The notes under the pieces are model-generated. The model made no database searches. It saw only the letters and a list, made by a program, of their open reading frames with translations, and was not told the origin of the DNA. Positions 8,202-15,699 of a stretch of 33,450 bases of DNA are shown one piece after another. How positions within the stretch are numbered: position 1 is the stretch's first letter; every line of letters begins with the position of its first letter. Made by a program: the position numbers and the translations under genes. This DNA comes from Syntrophomonas sp. UBA4922. GTDB lineage: Bacteria > Bacillota > Syntrophomonadia > Syntrophomonadales > Syntrophomonadaceae. Where the stretch lies: contig DHBS01000041.1 of the NCBI GenBank assembly GCA_002398825.1, positions 1 to 33,450 on the forward strand. Direction: 5' to 3'.

Positions 8202-9137
8202 GTGTCGGCTCAAGGCTTGTCAAAGCAGGGCTTATTCAATCTTCTTATAGTATACACAGTATGGAGCAGCACCTATCTGGCCATGCGCGTCCTGGTTTCG
8301 GGAGAGCAGGGGATTTATCCCTTAACCGGCAGTTATCTGCGCCTTTTATGCGCAGGGACCATACTGGCTGTCATCAGCCTGTTAAACCGCCATTCTTTAC
8401 GGGTCACCCGGCAGCAATTCATGTCATTGACCATCAGCGGGCTGCTGCTGTGGGGGGGCGGCAACGGGCTGATTATGTGGGGAGAGACCACGGCTAATTC
8501 CGGTTTCGCAGCTTTGATAGCCTCATCGAGCCCTCTGGTAGTGGCCGCGATCGAGGCGCTTCTGGAGCGGAAACTGCCGTCCCGGCAGCTGATTGTCAGT
8601 TTGCTGCTGGCTTTTGCGGGACTGGGGGTGCTGCTTTCGCCCAGTTTACGCCAAGGGGCCGGTACCGGTTTCTGGGGCACCCTGGCCCTGGTAGCGGGCG
8701 CCGTCAGCTGGGGGTGCGGAACGGTGTATCAATCCAGGCGGGATTTGAAGCTGCCGGCTACAGTGGTGGCCGCTTATCAGCATCTTATGGCCGGACTGTT
8801 TTTCTTGTTGTTGGCATTGGCAAACGGGGCCGCGACGCCGAACTGCGGCGCCTCACAGTGGCTGGCCTTGTCCTATCTGATCCTTTTTGGCTCAGTGATA
8901 TCCTTTACGGCTTTTATCAAAGCGGTGCAGTTGCTGCCCATCCATGTGACCATGACTTATGCTTTTGTCAACCCGGTTCTGGCCATAATCCTGGGCTGGG
9001 CACTTTTACAAGAGACGGTCGGTTATCACACCCTGGCCGGTGCCTTCCTGGTGATAATGGGGGTGGTCGGGGTTTTCTTGACCAGGCTGAAGGCGCCCCG
9101 AAGCACTCTGCCCCAGCCGGAGCGGGCCGCGGCTTAA
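8202..9137 (+). CDS. EamA/RhaT-family drug/metabolite exporter
   Basis: A 311-residue protein with about ten hydrophobic helices arranged as two EamA repeats. Typical motifs are TVWSSTYLAMRVLVSGEQGIYP near the start, GWALLQETVGYHTLAGAFLVIMGVVGVF near the end, and a short charged tail. Members export small metabolites or drugs across the cytoplasmic membrane; the substrate cannot be predicted. The start is GTG 8202 with only a weak upstream purine stretch, so the exact start is uncertain. It is divergent from the metal exporter and convergent with hsp20, thus probably a single-gene unit. Confidence 0.82.
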   Translation: MSAQGLSKQGLFNLLIVYTVWSSTYLAMRVLVSGEQGIYPLTGSYLRLLCAGTILAVISLLNRHSLRVTRQQFMSLTISGLLLWGGGNGLIMWGETTANSGFAALIASSSPLVVAAIEALLERKLPSRQLIVSLLLAFAGLGVLLSPSLRQGAGTGFWGTLALVAGAVSWGCGTVYQSRRDLKLPATVVAAYQHLMAGLFFLLLALANGAATPNCGASQWLALSYLILFGSVISFTAFIKAVQLLPIHVTMTYAFVNPVLAIILGWALLQETVGYHTLAGAFLVIMGVVGVFLTRLKAPRSTLPQPERAAA

Positions 9138-9160
9138 AAGATATTCAGTGCGAAAAATAA

Positions 9161-9197
9161 AATGGGCCCGCCCCCTGTTTCAGAAGTCAGCGGGCCC
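9161..9197 (-). terminator. Intrinsic terminator of hsp20
   Basis: GGGCCCGC (9164-9171) pairs perfectly with GCGGGCCC (9190-9197). Read on the minus strand, the stem is followed by ATTTTATTTTT. It starts about 13 bases after the hsp20 stop. Confidence 0.75.
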
Positions 9198-9210
9198 GGT
9201 CGGTTGCACT

Positions 9211-9660
9211 TTAATGAATATCGATTTGTTTCTTTCTCCGGGTGCTCTCCTGTTGTTGGGGGATATTTATCCTCAGGATGCCGTCTTTGTATTCGGCCCT
9301 GACCATTTCCTCATCTATGCCTTCAAAACTGTACGATCTCGCTACCCTGCCGTAATGACGCTCCTGTCTGATGACGTTTTGATTCTCTTGCTCCATTTGC
9401 TTCATGTGCTGAGCCGATACGGTGATGCGGCCGTCCACGCATTCCACCTTGATGTCTTCCTTGCTATAACCAGGCATCTCTATCTCCAGGATATAGCTTC
9501 CCTGAGCTTCCCTGATATCGGTGCGCATAGTGGAAGAAAATCCGGCCATAAAGCTGTTGTTAAAAAAATCTTCCAGGAAGCTGTTGCCAAAGGTGCCTTT
9601 TAAAAACTCCGACGGCATCATGCTTTTTCCCGGGGACCAGTGGCTGAGGTCTCTTCTCAT
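9211..9660 (-). CDS. Small heat-shock protein, Hsp20/alpha-crystallin family
   Basis: A 149-residue ATP-independent holdase chaperone of the cytoplasm. A variable N-terminal arm with FLEDFFNNSF precedes the alpha-crystallin domain (~45-135). The domain holds TDIREAQGSYILEIEMPGY and the signature DGILRINIP, and a C-terminal IDI (I-x-I type) anchor follows for oligomer assembly. AAAGGAG precedes the ATG. No CIRCE element is visible in the upstream region. The gene stands alone, with its own terminator. Confidence 0.92.
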   Translation of the reverse strand: MRRDLSHWSPGKSMMPSEFLKGTFGNSFLEDFFNNSFMAGFSSTMRTDIREAQGSYILEIEMPGYSKEDIKVECVDGRITVSAQHMKQMEQENQNVIRQERHYGRVARSYSFEGIDEEMVRAEYKDGILRINIPQQQESTRRKKQIDIH

Positions 9661-9747
9661 GATTTTACACTCCTTTGCGTTAGATTAAGTCATCTATAGT
9701 TTGAATAAGAAGGTTGTTTTTATGCACCCGGCCAAAATGGGCAATTG

Positions 9748-9776
9748 TTGACAGCTAGGTGGAATCAGAATAAAAT
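9748..9776 (+). promoter_or_regulatory. Sigma-A promoter of sdpR-sdpI
   Basis: TTGACA (9748-9753), a 17-base spacer and TAAAAT (9771-9776) make a near-consensus vegetative promoter. The expected transcript start is near 9783, about 45 bases before the sdpR start codon. Confidence 0.7.
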
Positions 9777-9788
9777 AAATATATATAC

Positions 9789-9812
9789 AAATAACTAAAT
9801 AACTAAATAATT
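9789..9812 (+). repeat. Three tandem 8-bp repeats, candidate SdpR operator
   Basis: AAATAACT occurs twice in tandem followed by AAATAATT, lying just downstream of the predicted transcript start and upstream of the AAAGGAGG site. ArsR-type repressors often autoregulate from such positions, so this may be the operator (inference). Confidence 0.4.
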
Positions 9813-9829
9813 GTAAAGGAGGTCCGGGC

Positions 9830-10096
9830 ATGAACGGGGTATTTCAAGCTCTGGCCGATCCCACCCGGCGCAGGATACTGGAGCTGCTCAAAGAAGGCGG
9901 TATGACCGCCGGGGATATCGCTGCTCAGTTCGATATGAGCCAGCCCTCGGTAAGCCACCATTTGAAGCTGCTTAAAACCGCTGAGCTGGTTACCGCCGAA
10001 CGAGAAGGGCAGTATATCAAGTATTATTTGAACTTATCGGTCCTGGAGGAGGCCTTGTTGGGCTTCTACAATCTGGTAAGGGGGGCCAAGGTATGA
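9830..10096 (+). CDS. sdpR: SdpR-like ArsR-family transcriptional repressor
   Basis: A short 88-residue winged-helix repressor. FQALADPTRRRILELLKEG and the recognition helix DMSQPSVSHHLKLLKTAELV are characteristic of the SdpR branch of the ArsR family. No cysteines are present, so it is not a classic metal sensor. In Bacillus, SdpR represses its own operon until SdpI sequesters it at the membrane. The gene overlaps the sdpI-like gene by 4 bases (ATGA), matching that regulatory pair. AAAGGAGG lies 7 bases before the ATG. Confidence 0.85.
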   Translation: MNGVFQALADPTRRRILELLKEGGMTAGDIAAQFDMSQPSVSHHLKLLKTAELVTAEREGQYIKYYLNLSVLEEALLGFYNLVRGAKV

Positions 10097-10752
10097 ATGT
10101 AAACAAAGGGGTCTTATTCTGGCTTTCTTATCTGGCGGGCATAGCGACGGTGGCCTGGGTGGTCTGGGTTTATCCGGACCTGGCTGACACCTTCCCGGTT
10201 CATTGGAACGTCGATGGTTGGCCGGACCGCTTTGCCCCTAAAAGCCAGCTATTATGGCTGGCTGGACTGGTGTTGGCCATACCGCTGTTCATGGACATTC
10301 TGCCGCGTTTTGACCCGCGCCGGAAGAACTATGATTATTTCAGCACCAGTTATCAATATATGAAGCTGGGTATAACAGTATTTATGGCGTTTATAATGGT
10401 CTTAAGCATTCAGGCCGGACGCAGCCAGGACCAGATCCTTTCCACCCGGGCGATGATGGTTGGTATGGGGTTGATGTTTATGATCCTGGGCAATTATTTA
10501 ACCAAGGTGCGCAGCAACTGGTTTGTCGGTATTAAAACCCCCTGGACCTTGTCATCTGACGAGGTATGGAGGAAAACTCACCGCGTGGGAGGCTGGGCTT
10601 TCTTCCTGGTAGGTTTGCTATGCTTTGCGGCAGGATTCTTCCCGGCCGGAAAGGCCTTGTTCTTCCTGGTGATCTGTGTTCTTGTGGCAGTGTCAATCGG
10701 CATCTATCTTTATTCTTATCTGCTCTATCGTGCCCTTAACAAATCCTCGTAA
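10093..10752 (+). CDS. sdpI: SdpI-like membrane immunity protein
   Basis: A 219-residue protein with about six membrane helices. The N-terminal DUF1648 segment (FPVHWNVDGWPDRFAPK) and the later SdpI signature VGIKTPWTLSSDEVWRKTHRVGG are both clear. In Bacillus, SdpI gives immunity to the SDP killing peptide and binds SdpR to relieve repression. No sdpABC toxin genes are nearby, so this may be a solitary immunity or stress-signalling pair. The coding region overlaps sdpR, and a good terminator follows. Confidence 0.85.
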   Translation: MNVNKGVLFWLSYLAGIATVAWVVWVYPDLADTFPVHWNVDGWPDRFAPKSQLLWLAGLVLAIPLFMDILPRFDPRRKNYDYFSTSYQYMKLGITVFMAFIMVLSIQAGRSQDQILSTRAMMVGMGLMFMILGNYLTKVRSNWFVGIKTPWTLSSDEVWRKTHRVGGWAFFLVGLLCFAAGFFPAGKALFFLVICVLVAVSIGIYLYSYLLYRALNKSS

Positions 10753-10772
10753 ATCCTGTCCGGTAAAATACC

Positions 10773-10816
10773 TCACCATCCCTTGAGAAGCCAGGAAAAA
10801 GGGGTGGTGATTTTTT
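10773..10816 (+). terminator. Intrinsic terminator of sdpR-sdpI
   Basis: TCACCATCCC (10773-10782) pairs with GGGGTGGTGA (10801-10810), one G-T pair, followed directly by TTTTTT. A second small palindrome, TGGTTAAATTAACCA (10818-10832), then ATTTTT, lies just beyond and may act as a backup stop or an operator. Confidence 0.8.
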
Positions 10817-10994
10817 ATGGTTAAATTAACCAATTTTTATCATTTGAGTAATTTTATTGCCTGTACCCCACATTAAATAATATCATAAAAGTAATAGATC
10901 CCATGTGCGGTCAGGGGGAGGGGCCGAAAAGGGCAAGGGGCGATTGTAGAGGAGTAACATAAACCCGGATCATGTTATAGGAGTGATGTACATA

Positions 10995-11717
10995 ATGCGA
11001 GTAAACGCCAATAGTGCTTTGCGTAAGTTGGTAGAAGAGCATCCGGAGTTGAAGGGGCAGCATATAGAGATTAAGATTTATCAGCCCGCGGTGCAGGTAG
11101 GACGTTACGATCCTTTGACCAGCGGGGACGAAGTCTTGATTCAAGCCGACATGGAGGGGGCCAGTGGACAGGTATACACCTTTCACCCCCGTACCTTTAA
11201 CGGGACTGTAGATGCGGTTGCCAACCTGCCCGATGTCAGTCCATATTATTATCCTATGGTGGTGGCGGTCCTGAATGCGGCAGCCCGTAAAGTCGGCTGG
11301 ATAGACCGGAGCGTTGAGTGCAGCTCCGCAGAGCAGGGACAATGTGCCCGGTACATCTGTGAGTTTATTAAAGAGAAACATGGAATTTGCAGGATCGGGA
11401 TGATCGGCTTTCACCGGGCCTTGTTGGAGGAAGCGGTGGCGGTGTTCGGGGTGGAGAACCTGGCGGTCATGGATCTCAATCCCCATAACATCGGTTCATT
11501 TATCTACGGGGTCGAGGTTTGGGACGGCGACAAAGATCACTCCCCTTTAATTAATTTTGCCGATGTGCTGCTGATAGCCGGCACCAACCTGGTCAACGGT
11601 AAAGCTGACAAGATTCTGCAGCAAAGCGGGGATAAGCCTTATTATCTTTTTGGCACCACCGCGGCTGGTTTGGCCAAAGTCAATGACCTGCCCTGGCTGT
11701 GCCCCATGAGTATTTAA
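10995..11717 (+). CDS. DUF364/DUF4213 family protein (putative heavy-metal chelation domain)
   Basis: A soluble protein of ~240 residues. An N-terminal DUF4213-like part (~1-100, with FHPRTFNGTVDAVANLPDVSPYYYPMVVAVLNA) precedes a Rossmann-like DUF364 domain with GMIGFHRALLEEA and ADVLLIAGTNLVNGKADKIL. The family is annotated as putative heavy-metal chelation proteins, but its biochemical role is not established. ATG 10995 was chosen because GGAG at 10980-10983 lies 11 bases upstream; the earlier in-frame GTG 10983 and ATG 10986 are too close to that site. It has its own strong terminator. Confidence 0.75.
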   Translation: MRVNANSALRKLVEEHPELKGQHIEIKIYQPAVQVGRYDPLTSGDEVLIQADMEGASGQVYTFHPRTFNGTVDAVANLPDVSPYYYPMVVAVLNAAARKVGWIDRSVECSSAEQGQCARYICEFIKEKHGICRIGMIGFHRALLEEAVAVFGVENLAVMDLNPHNIGSFIYGVEVWDGDKDHSPLINFADVLLIAGTNLVNGKADKILQQSGDKPYYLFGTTAAGLAKVNDLPWLCPMSI

Positions 11718-11749
11718 AAAGGCCGCCGGAGATTAACCCTGAGCTGATC

Positions 11750-11799
11750 CAACCGGGATGACTGCCTGAAAAGGCAGCTTATCCCGGTTGTTCCTTTTT
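11750..11799 (+). terminator. Intrinsic terminator of the DUF364 gene
   Basis: CAACCGGGA (11750-11758) pairs with TCCCGGTTG (11782-11790), and CTGCCT/AGGCAG form an inner stem around GAAA. TTCCTTTTTG follows. Confidence 0.85.
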
Positions 11800-11986
11800 G
11801 ACGCCCATGCCATCTCTTTAGGGGCCTGGCGTGATGTGAGCATAGCTGCCCGGGGCTGATAAATCCAGGGCGACTCCCGGCAGCAGGGCGGGTTTTGTCA
11901 GTTTATATTTCCTTGGACCCCATTTCTTGATAATGTAACAACGCAAAAATAGTTGAAAATAACATTGTTTAAGGAGGTATGATGTT

Positions 11987-13390
11987 TTGAAGAAGATCGC
12001 TATTCTGGTGTTGGCTGCATTTCTCCTAACCTTATTGCCTGCAGCCGCCTTGGCCAAACCCGACCCTGACAAAGCGAAAGGCAACAAATGGGTTCAGCAG
12101 CAGTTGCCGGGCAAGTATGACAAGGGTCAGTCCAAGGATAGCCGGGACCGGTATTACAAAGACGTGGATTTTGATGATATCCACGACTGCTGGGCCAATG
12201 GGTACATAAAGAAGGCTGCTCGCAAAGGCTTGGTGGAAGGTTATCAGGGTAAATATCAGCCCAACCAGCCGGTCACTAATCTGGAGCTGATAGTGATGCT
12301 GGTCAGGGCTCTGGACAAAGACGGGCAGATCGATCTGGATAAGGTTGACACCAGCTCGGCTGGAATGGACTTAAAGAAGATCCCCAGTTGGGGACAGGTT
12401 TATGTTGCGGCGGCGGTAGATTACGGCATAATCCTGCCTGAGGAACTCAAAAATTTCAATCCCAACCAGGGCTGTAAAAGATATCAGGTAGCCCTCTATA
12501 TCGCCCGCATCCTGAACCAGGACGACAATGATGTGGATATCGATTTCGATGAACTGGCCGCTGATGTTGATGATATCATAGATATTATGGAGCAACTGGG
12601 CGACCTGGGTGAAGACAATGATGAAATCCAGGACAGCATTGACAGCCTGATCGCAGATTTGGAAGACTTCAATGACGAACTGGCCGATGCTGATGAAGAC
12701 GATCTGAGCGCATTGATATCCGATGTGAAAGCCCTGGCCAATAGCCTGGACGAAATCATCGCAGATGCGGAGGACGAAGATGTAGATGAAGACATTCTGG
12801 ATGAACTAGGCGATGCGGCCCAAAAAATAAGCGCACTAAAGAAGGCCTTGAAAGCCTACCAGGACAGAGACCTGAACGATTCCTTCCTGGACGATAATCA
12901 GTTCCCCTATGACTGTAAGTCTTCCATTAAAAAAGTGAAGCGCTACCGCATCATGATTGGTGACAACGATGGCAAGTTCAGCCCCATGCGGGTGGTAAAA
13001 CGCGATGAAATCGCCACTCTGCTGACCCGCCTGACCGACCTGATACTGGGGGAATTTGATATCGCCTCCGCCAAAGGCACTCTGGAAGCGGTGGAGGATG
13101 AAGATGATGGCTATGTCATCACGGTTCTCAACGAAGATGGAGAAGAAGACGATTACAATGTCACCGGCGATACCCGCATCCTTTATAACAAAAAGTCTGT
13201 GAGCCTAAAAGACCTTGAAGATTATCTGGGATATGAGATAGTGGTGGTCTATGATGTTGACAATGATGCCTCAACCATTAAGATCATCAGCAGTTCAGCA
13301 GCCGATGATGATGACGACGATGATGACGACGATGATGACGATGATGATGACGATGATGATGAAGATGATGATGAAGATGATGATGAGTAG
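11987..13390 (+). CDS. Secreted SLH-domain protein with acidic insert and poly-Asp tail
   Basis: A 467-residue cell-surface protein. It has a signal peptide (1-23, KK, hydrophobic core, AAALA). SLH repeats lie at ~57-110 and ~124-177. An acidic, helix-prone insert of ~110 residues (179-290) precedes a third SLH-like repeat (~300-355). A small domain (~356-437, ending in YEIVVVYDVDNDASTIKII) is followed by a 28-residue acidic tail (440-467) with 19 Asp in a row, then three single Glu separated by DDD. SLH repeats normally anchor proteins to pyruvylated cell-wall polymer. The tail would bind cations such as calcium. The start is TTG 11987, because AAGGAGG (11971-11977) is 9 bases away and nearby ATGs are out of frame. 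The upstream ACCCCA...CGCAAA faintly recalls SigI promoters; this is weak. Confidence 0.82.
   Translation: MKKIAILVLAAFLLTLLPAAALAKPDPDKAKGNKWVQQQLPGKYDKGQSKDSRDRYYKDVDFDDIHDCWANGYIKKAARKGLVEGYQGKYQPNQPVTNLELIVMLVRALDKDGQIDLDKVDTSSAGMDLKKIPSWGQVYVAAAVDYGIILPEELKNFNPNQGCKRYQVALYIARILNQDDNDVDIDFDELAADVDDIIDIMEQLGDLGEDNDEIQDSIDSLIADLEDFNDELADADEDDLSALISDVKALANSLDEIIADAEDEDVDEDILDELGDAAQKISALKKALKAYQDRDLNDSFLDDNQFPYDCKSSIKKVKRYRIMIGDNDGKFSPMRVVKRDEIATLLTRLTDLILGEFDIASAKGTLEAVEDEDDGYVITVLNEDGEEDDYNVTGDTRILYNKKSVSLKDLEDYLGYEIVVVYDVDNDASTIKIISSSAADDDDDDDDDDDDDDDDDDDEDDDEDDDE
13304..13387 (+). repeat. GAY trinucleotide tract encoding the poly-Asp tail
   Basis: 28 consecutive acidic codons (25 Asp, 3 Glu), with GAT and GAC mixed, in a simple-sequence tract that could vary in length by slippage. 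Confidence 0.85.
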
Positions 13391-13446
13391 ATAAATTCTG
13401 CTTATCCCCAATTAATGGCTCTTTGTAAAACTGGCATTATCAATAG

Positions 13447-13486
13447 CACCGGGGTGGGTAATTCCTGCCCCGGGTGGTATTTTTTT
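13447..13486 (+). terminator. Intrinsic terminator of the poly-Asp SLH gene
   Basis: CACCGGGG pairs with CCCCGGGTG (one bulged base), followed by a T7 run at 13480-13486. It separates the SLH gene from sigI. Confidence 0.7.
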
Positions 13487-13546
13487 ATCAAGATTCAGCG
13501 CTGGTATGCTACCATTGAGCTTAGATAATTCCCAGGAGGACAAACC

Positions 13547-14278
13547 ATGTCCAACGCTGAACCGTCACAATTGGAGAAAATTACCGTATCGGTCTGGCGT
13601 CAATACAAGCAGGGCAACAACGCTGCAATTGAAGACAGCTTCGATAAAATCATGCCTTTTTGCTTACGGGTTTGCGCCCGTACCTGTGGACGCTACATCG
13701 ACAACAGTGATGAAGAAGCCAGCATCGCCAGGATGGCTATGCTCGAGGCCTTTGATAAATACGAACCCCAGCGGGGCAATCTCTTGCTCTATCTGGGCTA
13801 CGTCATACGCAACCGCATTATCGATTACAAGCGCAGTGAGGAAAAGCGATACTTTACCCCTTTTTCCGCTTTTCAAAATGAGCATCACCAAATCTGGGGG
13901 AGCCAGGAGCAGGATCCCGCCGGGCAGATTCTTGATGACCTGGCGCGCAAACAGGATCTGGACCGCTTTATAACGGTATTGCAGCAATATGATATTGAAC
14001 TGCAGGACCTGGTGCGGGGCAGCCCCCGCCAGAAAAAAACCCTGGAGGCGGCCGTCTCGATTGCGGGCATGATTGCCTCAGACAGGGAGATGTGCGAGTA
14101 TTTGCAGGAAAAGAGGATGATACCGATACGAATGCTGGAAAGACGTTGCAACGCCAACCGAAAAATAATTGACCGTTACCGAAAATTTATCATCGCCAGC
14201 ACTTTGATCCTTATTCATGATATTCAGTGTTTAAGGCCTTATTTAAACGACCGGAAAGGAGGGCAAAGCCGTGTCTAA
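13547..14278 (+). CDS. sigI: RNA polymerase sigma factor SigI family
   Basis: A 243-residue alternative sigma factor. The region-2-like helix with DEEASIARMAMLEAFDKYEPQRGNLLLYLGYVIRNRIIDYKR and a C-terminal domain with SDREMCEYLQEKRMIPIRMLERRCNANRKIIDRYRKFIIASTLIL are typical of SigI. In Bacillus SigI is a heat/envelope-stress sigma factor; in cellulolytic clostridia, multiple SigI factors respond to extracellular polysaccharide via RsgI. CCAGGAGGA precedes the ATG. The gene overlaps rsgI by 8 bases. Immediately upstream lies the secreted poly-Asp SLH gene, a possible regulon member (inference). Confidence 0.88.
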   Translation: MSNAEPSQLEKITVSVWRQYKQGNNAAIEDSFDKIMPFCLRVCARTCGRYIDNSDEEASIARMAMLEAFDKYEPQRGNLLLYLGYVIRNRIIDYKRSEEKRYFTPFSAFQNEHHQIWGSQEQDPAGQILDDLARKQDLDRFITVLQQYDIELQDLVRGSPRQKKTLEAAVSIAGMIASDREMCEYLQEKRMIPIRMLERRCNANRKIIDRYRKFIIASTLILIHDIQCLRPYLNDRKGGQSRV

Positions 14279-15392
14279 GCAAGCGGGCATCGTTCTTGAA
14301 TCAGGCCGGGGATGGGCCATAATTATGCGTCCCGATGGCGCCTACCAGAAGATCAAGACCAATCAACCGCTTTATCCAGGCCAGTACTATTACCAGCGTC
14401 AGCTGCCGGCTCTTCCTTACGGCGTTGCGGCAGCAGTATTGCTGTTCATTCTGGTTGGGGCCATCGATTTCTTCAATGTGGTTGCCTATGCCTCGATTTC
14501 CTCCGGCATCGAACTGGGTGTCAACCGCTGGGATCGGGTGGTCACGGTCAAGACCGAGAGTGAGGCAGCGGCCCAGGTGGTATCCCAGGTGGATATAAAC
14601 GGACGGCCGGCTCAAGAGGCGGTTGCGGCTGTGGTCAGCGAGATCATCGCCAAAGACAGTATGCCTGAGAATGGTACCGGCACCTTGCAGGTTTCGGTGC
14701 ACAGCAAAAAGGCCGGTCAAGAATTGGAAGCCGAATATAAACGAAACCTGGTGGCCAAAATCAACCTCTCGGTTAATCAAGCCCTAAAAGTCCATGATAA
14801 AGTTAAGGTTAAAGGCGAGACTGTTGAAGAAAAGCTGCAGATCGAATACAAGCCTGCTACGAAAAAGGACCAAGACTTAGACCAGGCTAAAAAAACCCCG
14901 CCCGGAAATGCCTGGGGTCATGACATAAATAAGAATAAAACCGCTAATTACAAGGATAATAAGGATGCCGTCGCTATTCCCGTGTTTCAACGGTATTTAG
15001 AGCTGGACAATAGCGTAAATCGGGGCAATAGAGACCAGAAGACGGACAAAGACAAAACTAATGAAAAATCTGACCGTGATTCGGAAAAAAAACAAAATGA
15101 TGAAAATTATAAACGTAATACGGACAATGACCGAGACAATAAAAAGAGTTACCGTGAGACAGACAAAGATCGGGCCAATGATAAGAATTACCCCGCGACG
15201 GATAAAAACCGCAACAGTGAGAAGTATGACCGTGAAAGTGACAAATATAGATCAACTGAAAAGTATAACCGTGAAAAAACCAAGAATGAGAACAGCTTTA
15301 CCAAGAAATGGCTGGAAAGTAAAACCAAGCTCCGCAACTGGTCCGATTACCGCAGCCTGATCAATCCCGGACTGGAAAACCGGGACAAATAA
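14271..15392 (+). CDS. rsgI: RsgI-like membrane anti-sigma factor with mixed-charge repeat tail
   Basis: A 373-residue protein. It has a cytoplasmic RsgI N-terminal anti-sigma domain (~3-43, GIVLESGRGWAIIMRPDGAYQKI), one transmembrane helix (~49-73) and an extracellular RsgI middle domain (~74-195, starting AYASISSGIELGVNRWDRVV). A hydrophilic tail rich in Lys, Asp, Asn and Arg follows. Within the tail, residues ~280-341 repeat a ~13-residue unit of form YxxxT/SDxxRxxxK about five times. RsgI proteins hold SigI inactive until an outside signal arrives. Known clostridial versions carry polysaccharide-binding domains, but none is visible here. The start is GTG 14271 with GGAGGG about 8 bases before it, inside the end of sigI. 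Confidence 0.85.
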   Translation: MSKQAGIVLESGRGWAIIMRPDGAYQKIKTNQPLYPGQYYYQRQLPALPYGVAAAVLLFILVGAIDFFNVVAYASISSGIELGVNRWDRVVTVKTESEAAAQVVSQVDINGRPAQEAVAAVVSEIIAKDSMPENGTGTLQVSVHSKKAGQELEAEYKRNLVAKINLSVNQALKVHDKVKVKGETVEEKLQIEYKPATKKDQDLDQAKKTPPGNAWGHDINKNKTANYKDNKDAVAIPVFQRYLELDNSVNRGNRDQKTDKDKTNEKSDRDSEKKQNDENYKRNTDNDRDNKKSYRETDKDRANDKNYPATDKNRNSEKYDRESDKYRSTEKYNREKTKNENSFTKKWLESKTKLRNWSDYRSLINPGLENRDK

Positions 15393-15422
15393 GCGCAATG
15401 TGAGATCCCCGGCAAAGCAACC

Positions 15423-15466
15423 AAGATCCTGTTGTCGTATCAATCCAACAACAGGATCTTCCTTTT
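15423..15466 (+). terminator. Intrinsic terminator of sigI-rsgI
   Basis: AAGATCCTGTTG (15423-15434) pairs perfectly with CAACAGGATCTT (15449-15460), then CCTTTTG. Confidence 0.8.
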
Positions 15467-15480
15467 GTCGAGGGTCTACC

Positions 15481-15540
15481 TTAGTTGCGGGTCAATTGCT
15501 GGTAGATAATGTCGGCCAGGCCTAGCGAGCCCTGGCTGGA
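15481..15540 (-). pseudogene. 3' remnant of a flgJ-like (rod-binding) gene
   Basis: The last residues of this frame, SQGSLGLADIIYQQLTRN, closely match the C-terminus of the intact gene at 24425-24772 (RQGSLGLAAIIYQQLSRQ). By hand count about 45 of the first 57 bases agree. Homology ends near 15532-15540, where an rsgI-like tail begins on the opposite strand. It is a truncated relic with no own start. Confidence 0.7.
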
Positions 15541-15613
15541 AAACAAGGCCAAAATGAACTGGACCAGCTTCAAAAACACTGCCCAGCCCGGACGTGAAAA
15601 GAAAGACAGATAA
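15533..15613 (+). pseudogene. 3' remnant of an rsgI-like gene
   Basis: Read forward, this gives WLENKAKMNWTSFKNTAQPG, then REKKDR and a stop. It resembles the C-terminus of the intact rsgI just upstream (WLESKTKLRNWSDYRSLINPGLENRDK and stop), sharing WLE, K, K, NW, PG, E and D at matching spacing. The match is short and imperfect, so this is a moderately supported relic. It abuts the flgJ-like tail at a shared TGGCTGG stretch. Confidence 0.45.
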
Positions 15614-15646
15614 AAGCCGAAACATAACGGAACAGGGTTGTAACCA

Positions 15647-15677
15647 GGGGACGGAGGCGTAAGAAGCCTCCGTCCCC
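15647..15677. repeat. Perfect 12-bp hairpin, REP-like
   Basis: GGGGACGGAGGC (15647-15658) pairs with GCCTCCGTCCCC (15666-15677) around GTAAGAA. No T-run follows on either strand. It resembles scattered GGGGACGG-type extragenic repeats of anaerobes, but only one such copy is seen here. Confidence 0.5.
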
Positions 15678-15699
15678 ACCTGTTAGCGTTCATGGGATA

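Noticed and set aside
9661..9747. CIRCE-type heat-shock operator for hsp20
   Set aside because: No TTAGCACTC-N9-GAGTGCTAA-like dyad is present upstream of the gene.
11917..11947. SigI-type promoter (ACCCCA...CGCAAA) before the poly-Asp SLH gene
   Set aside because: The spacer is 19 bases and the -10 match is poor. It is kept only as a weak idea in the gene entry.
12496..12795. Minus-strand Ser-rich open frame inside the poly-Asp SLH gene
   Set aside because: It is the antisense shadow of Asp/Glu-rich codons; the forward frame has a signal peptide and SLH repeats.
13304..13387. GAY tract considered as a CRISPR or minisatellite locus
   Set aside because: It is in frame, codes only for Asp/Glu and lacks spacers.
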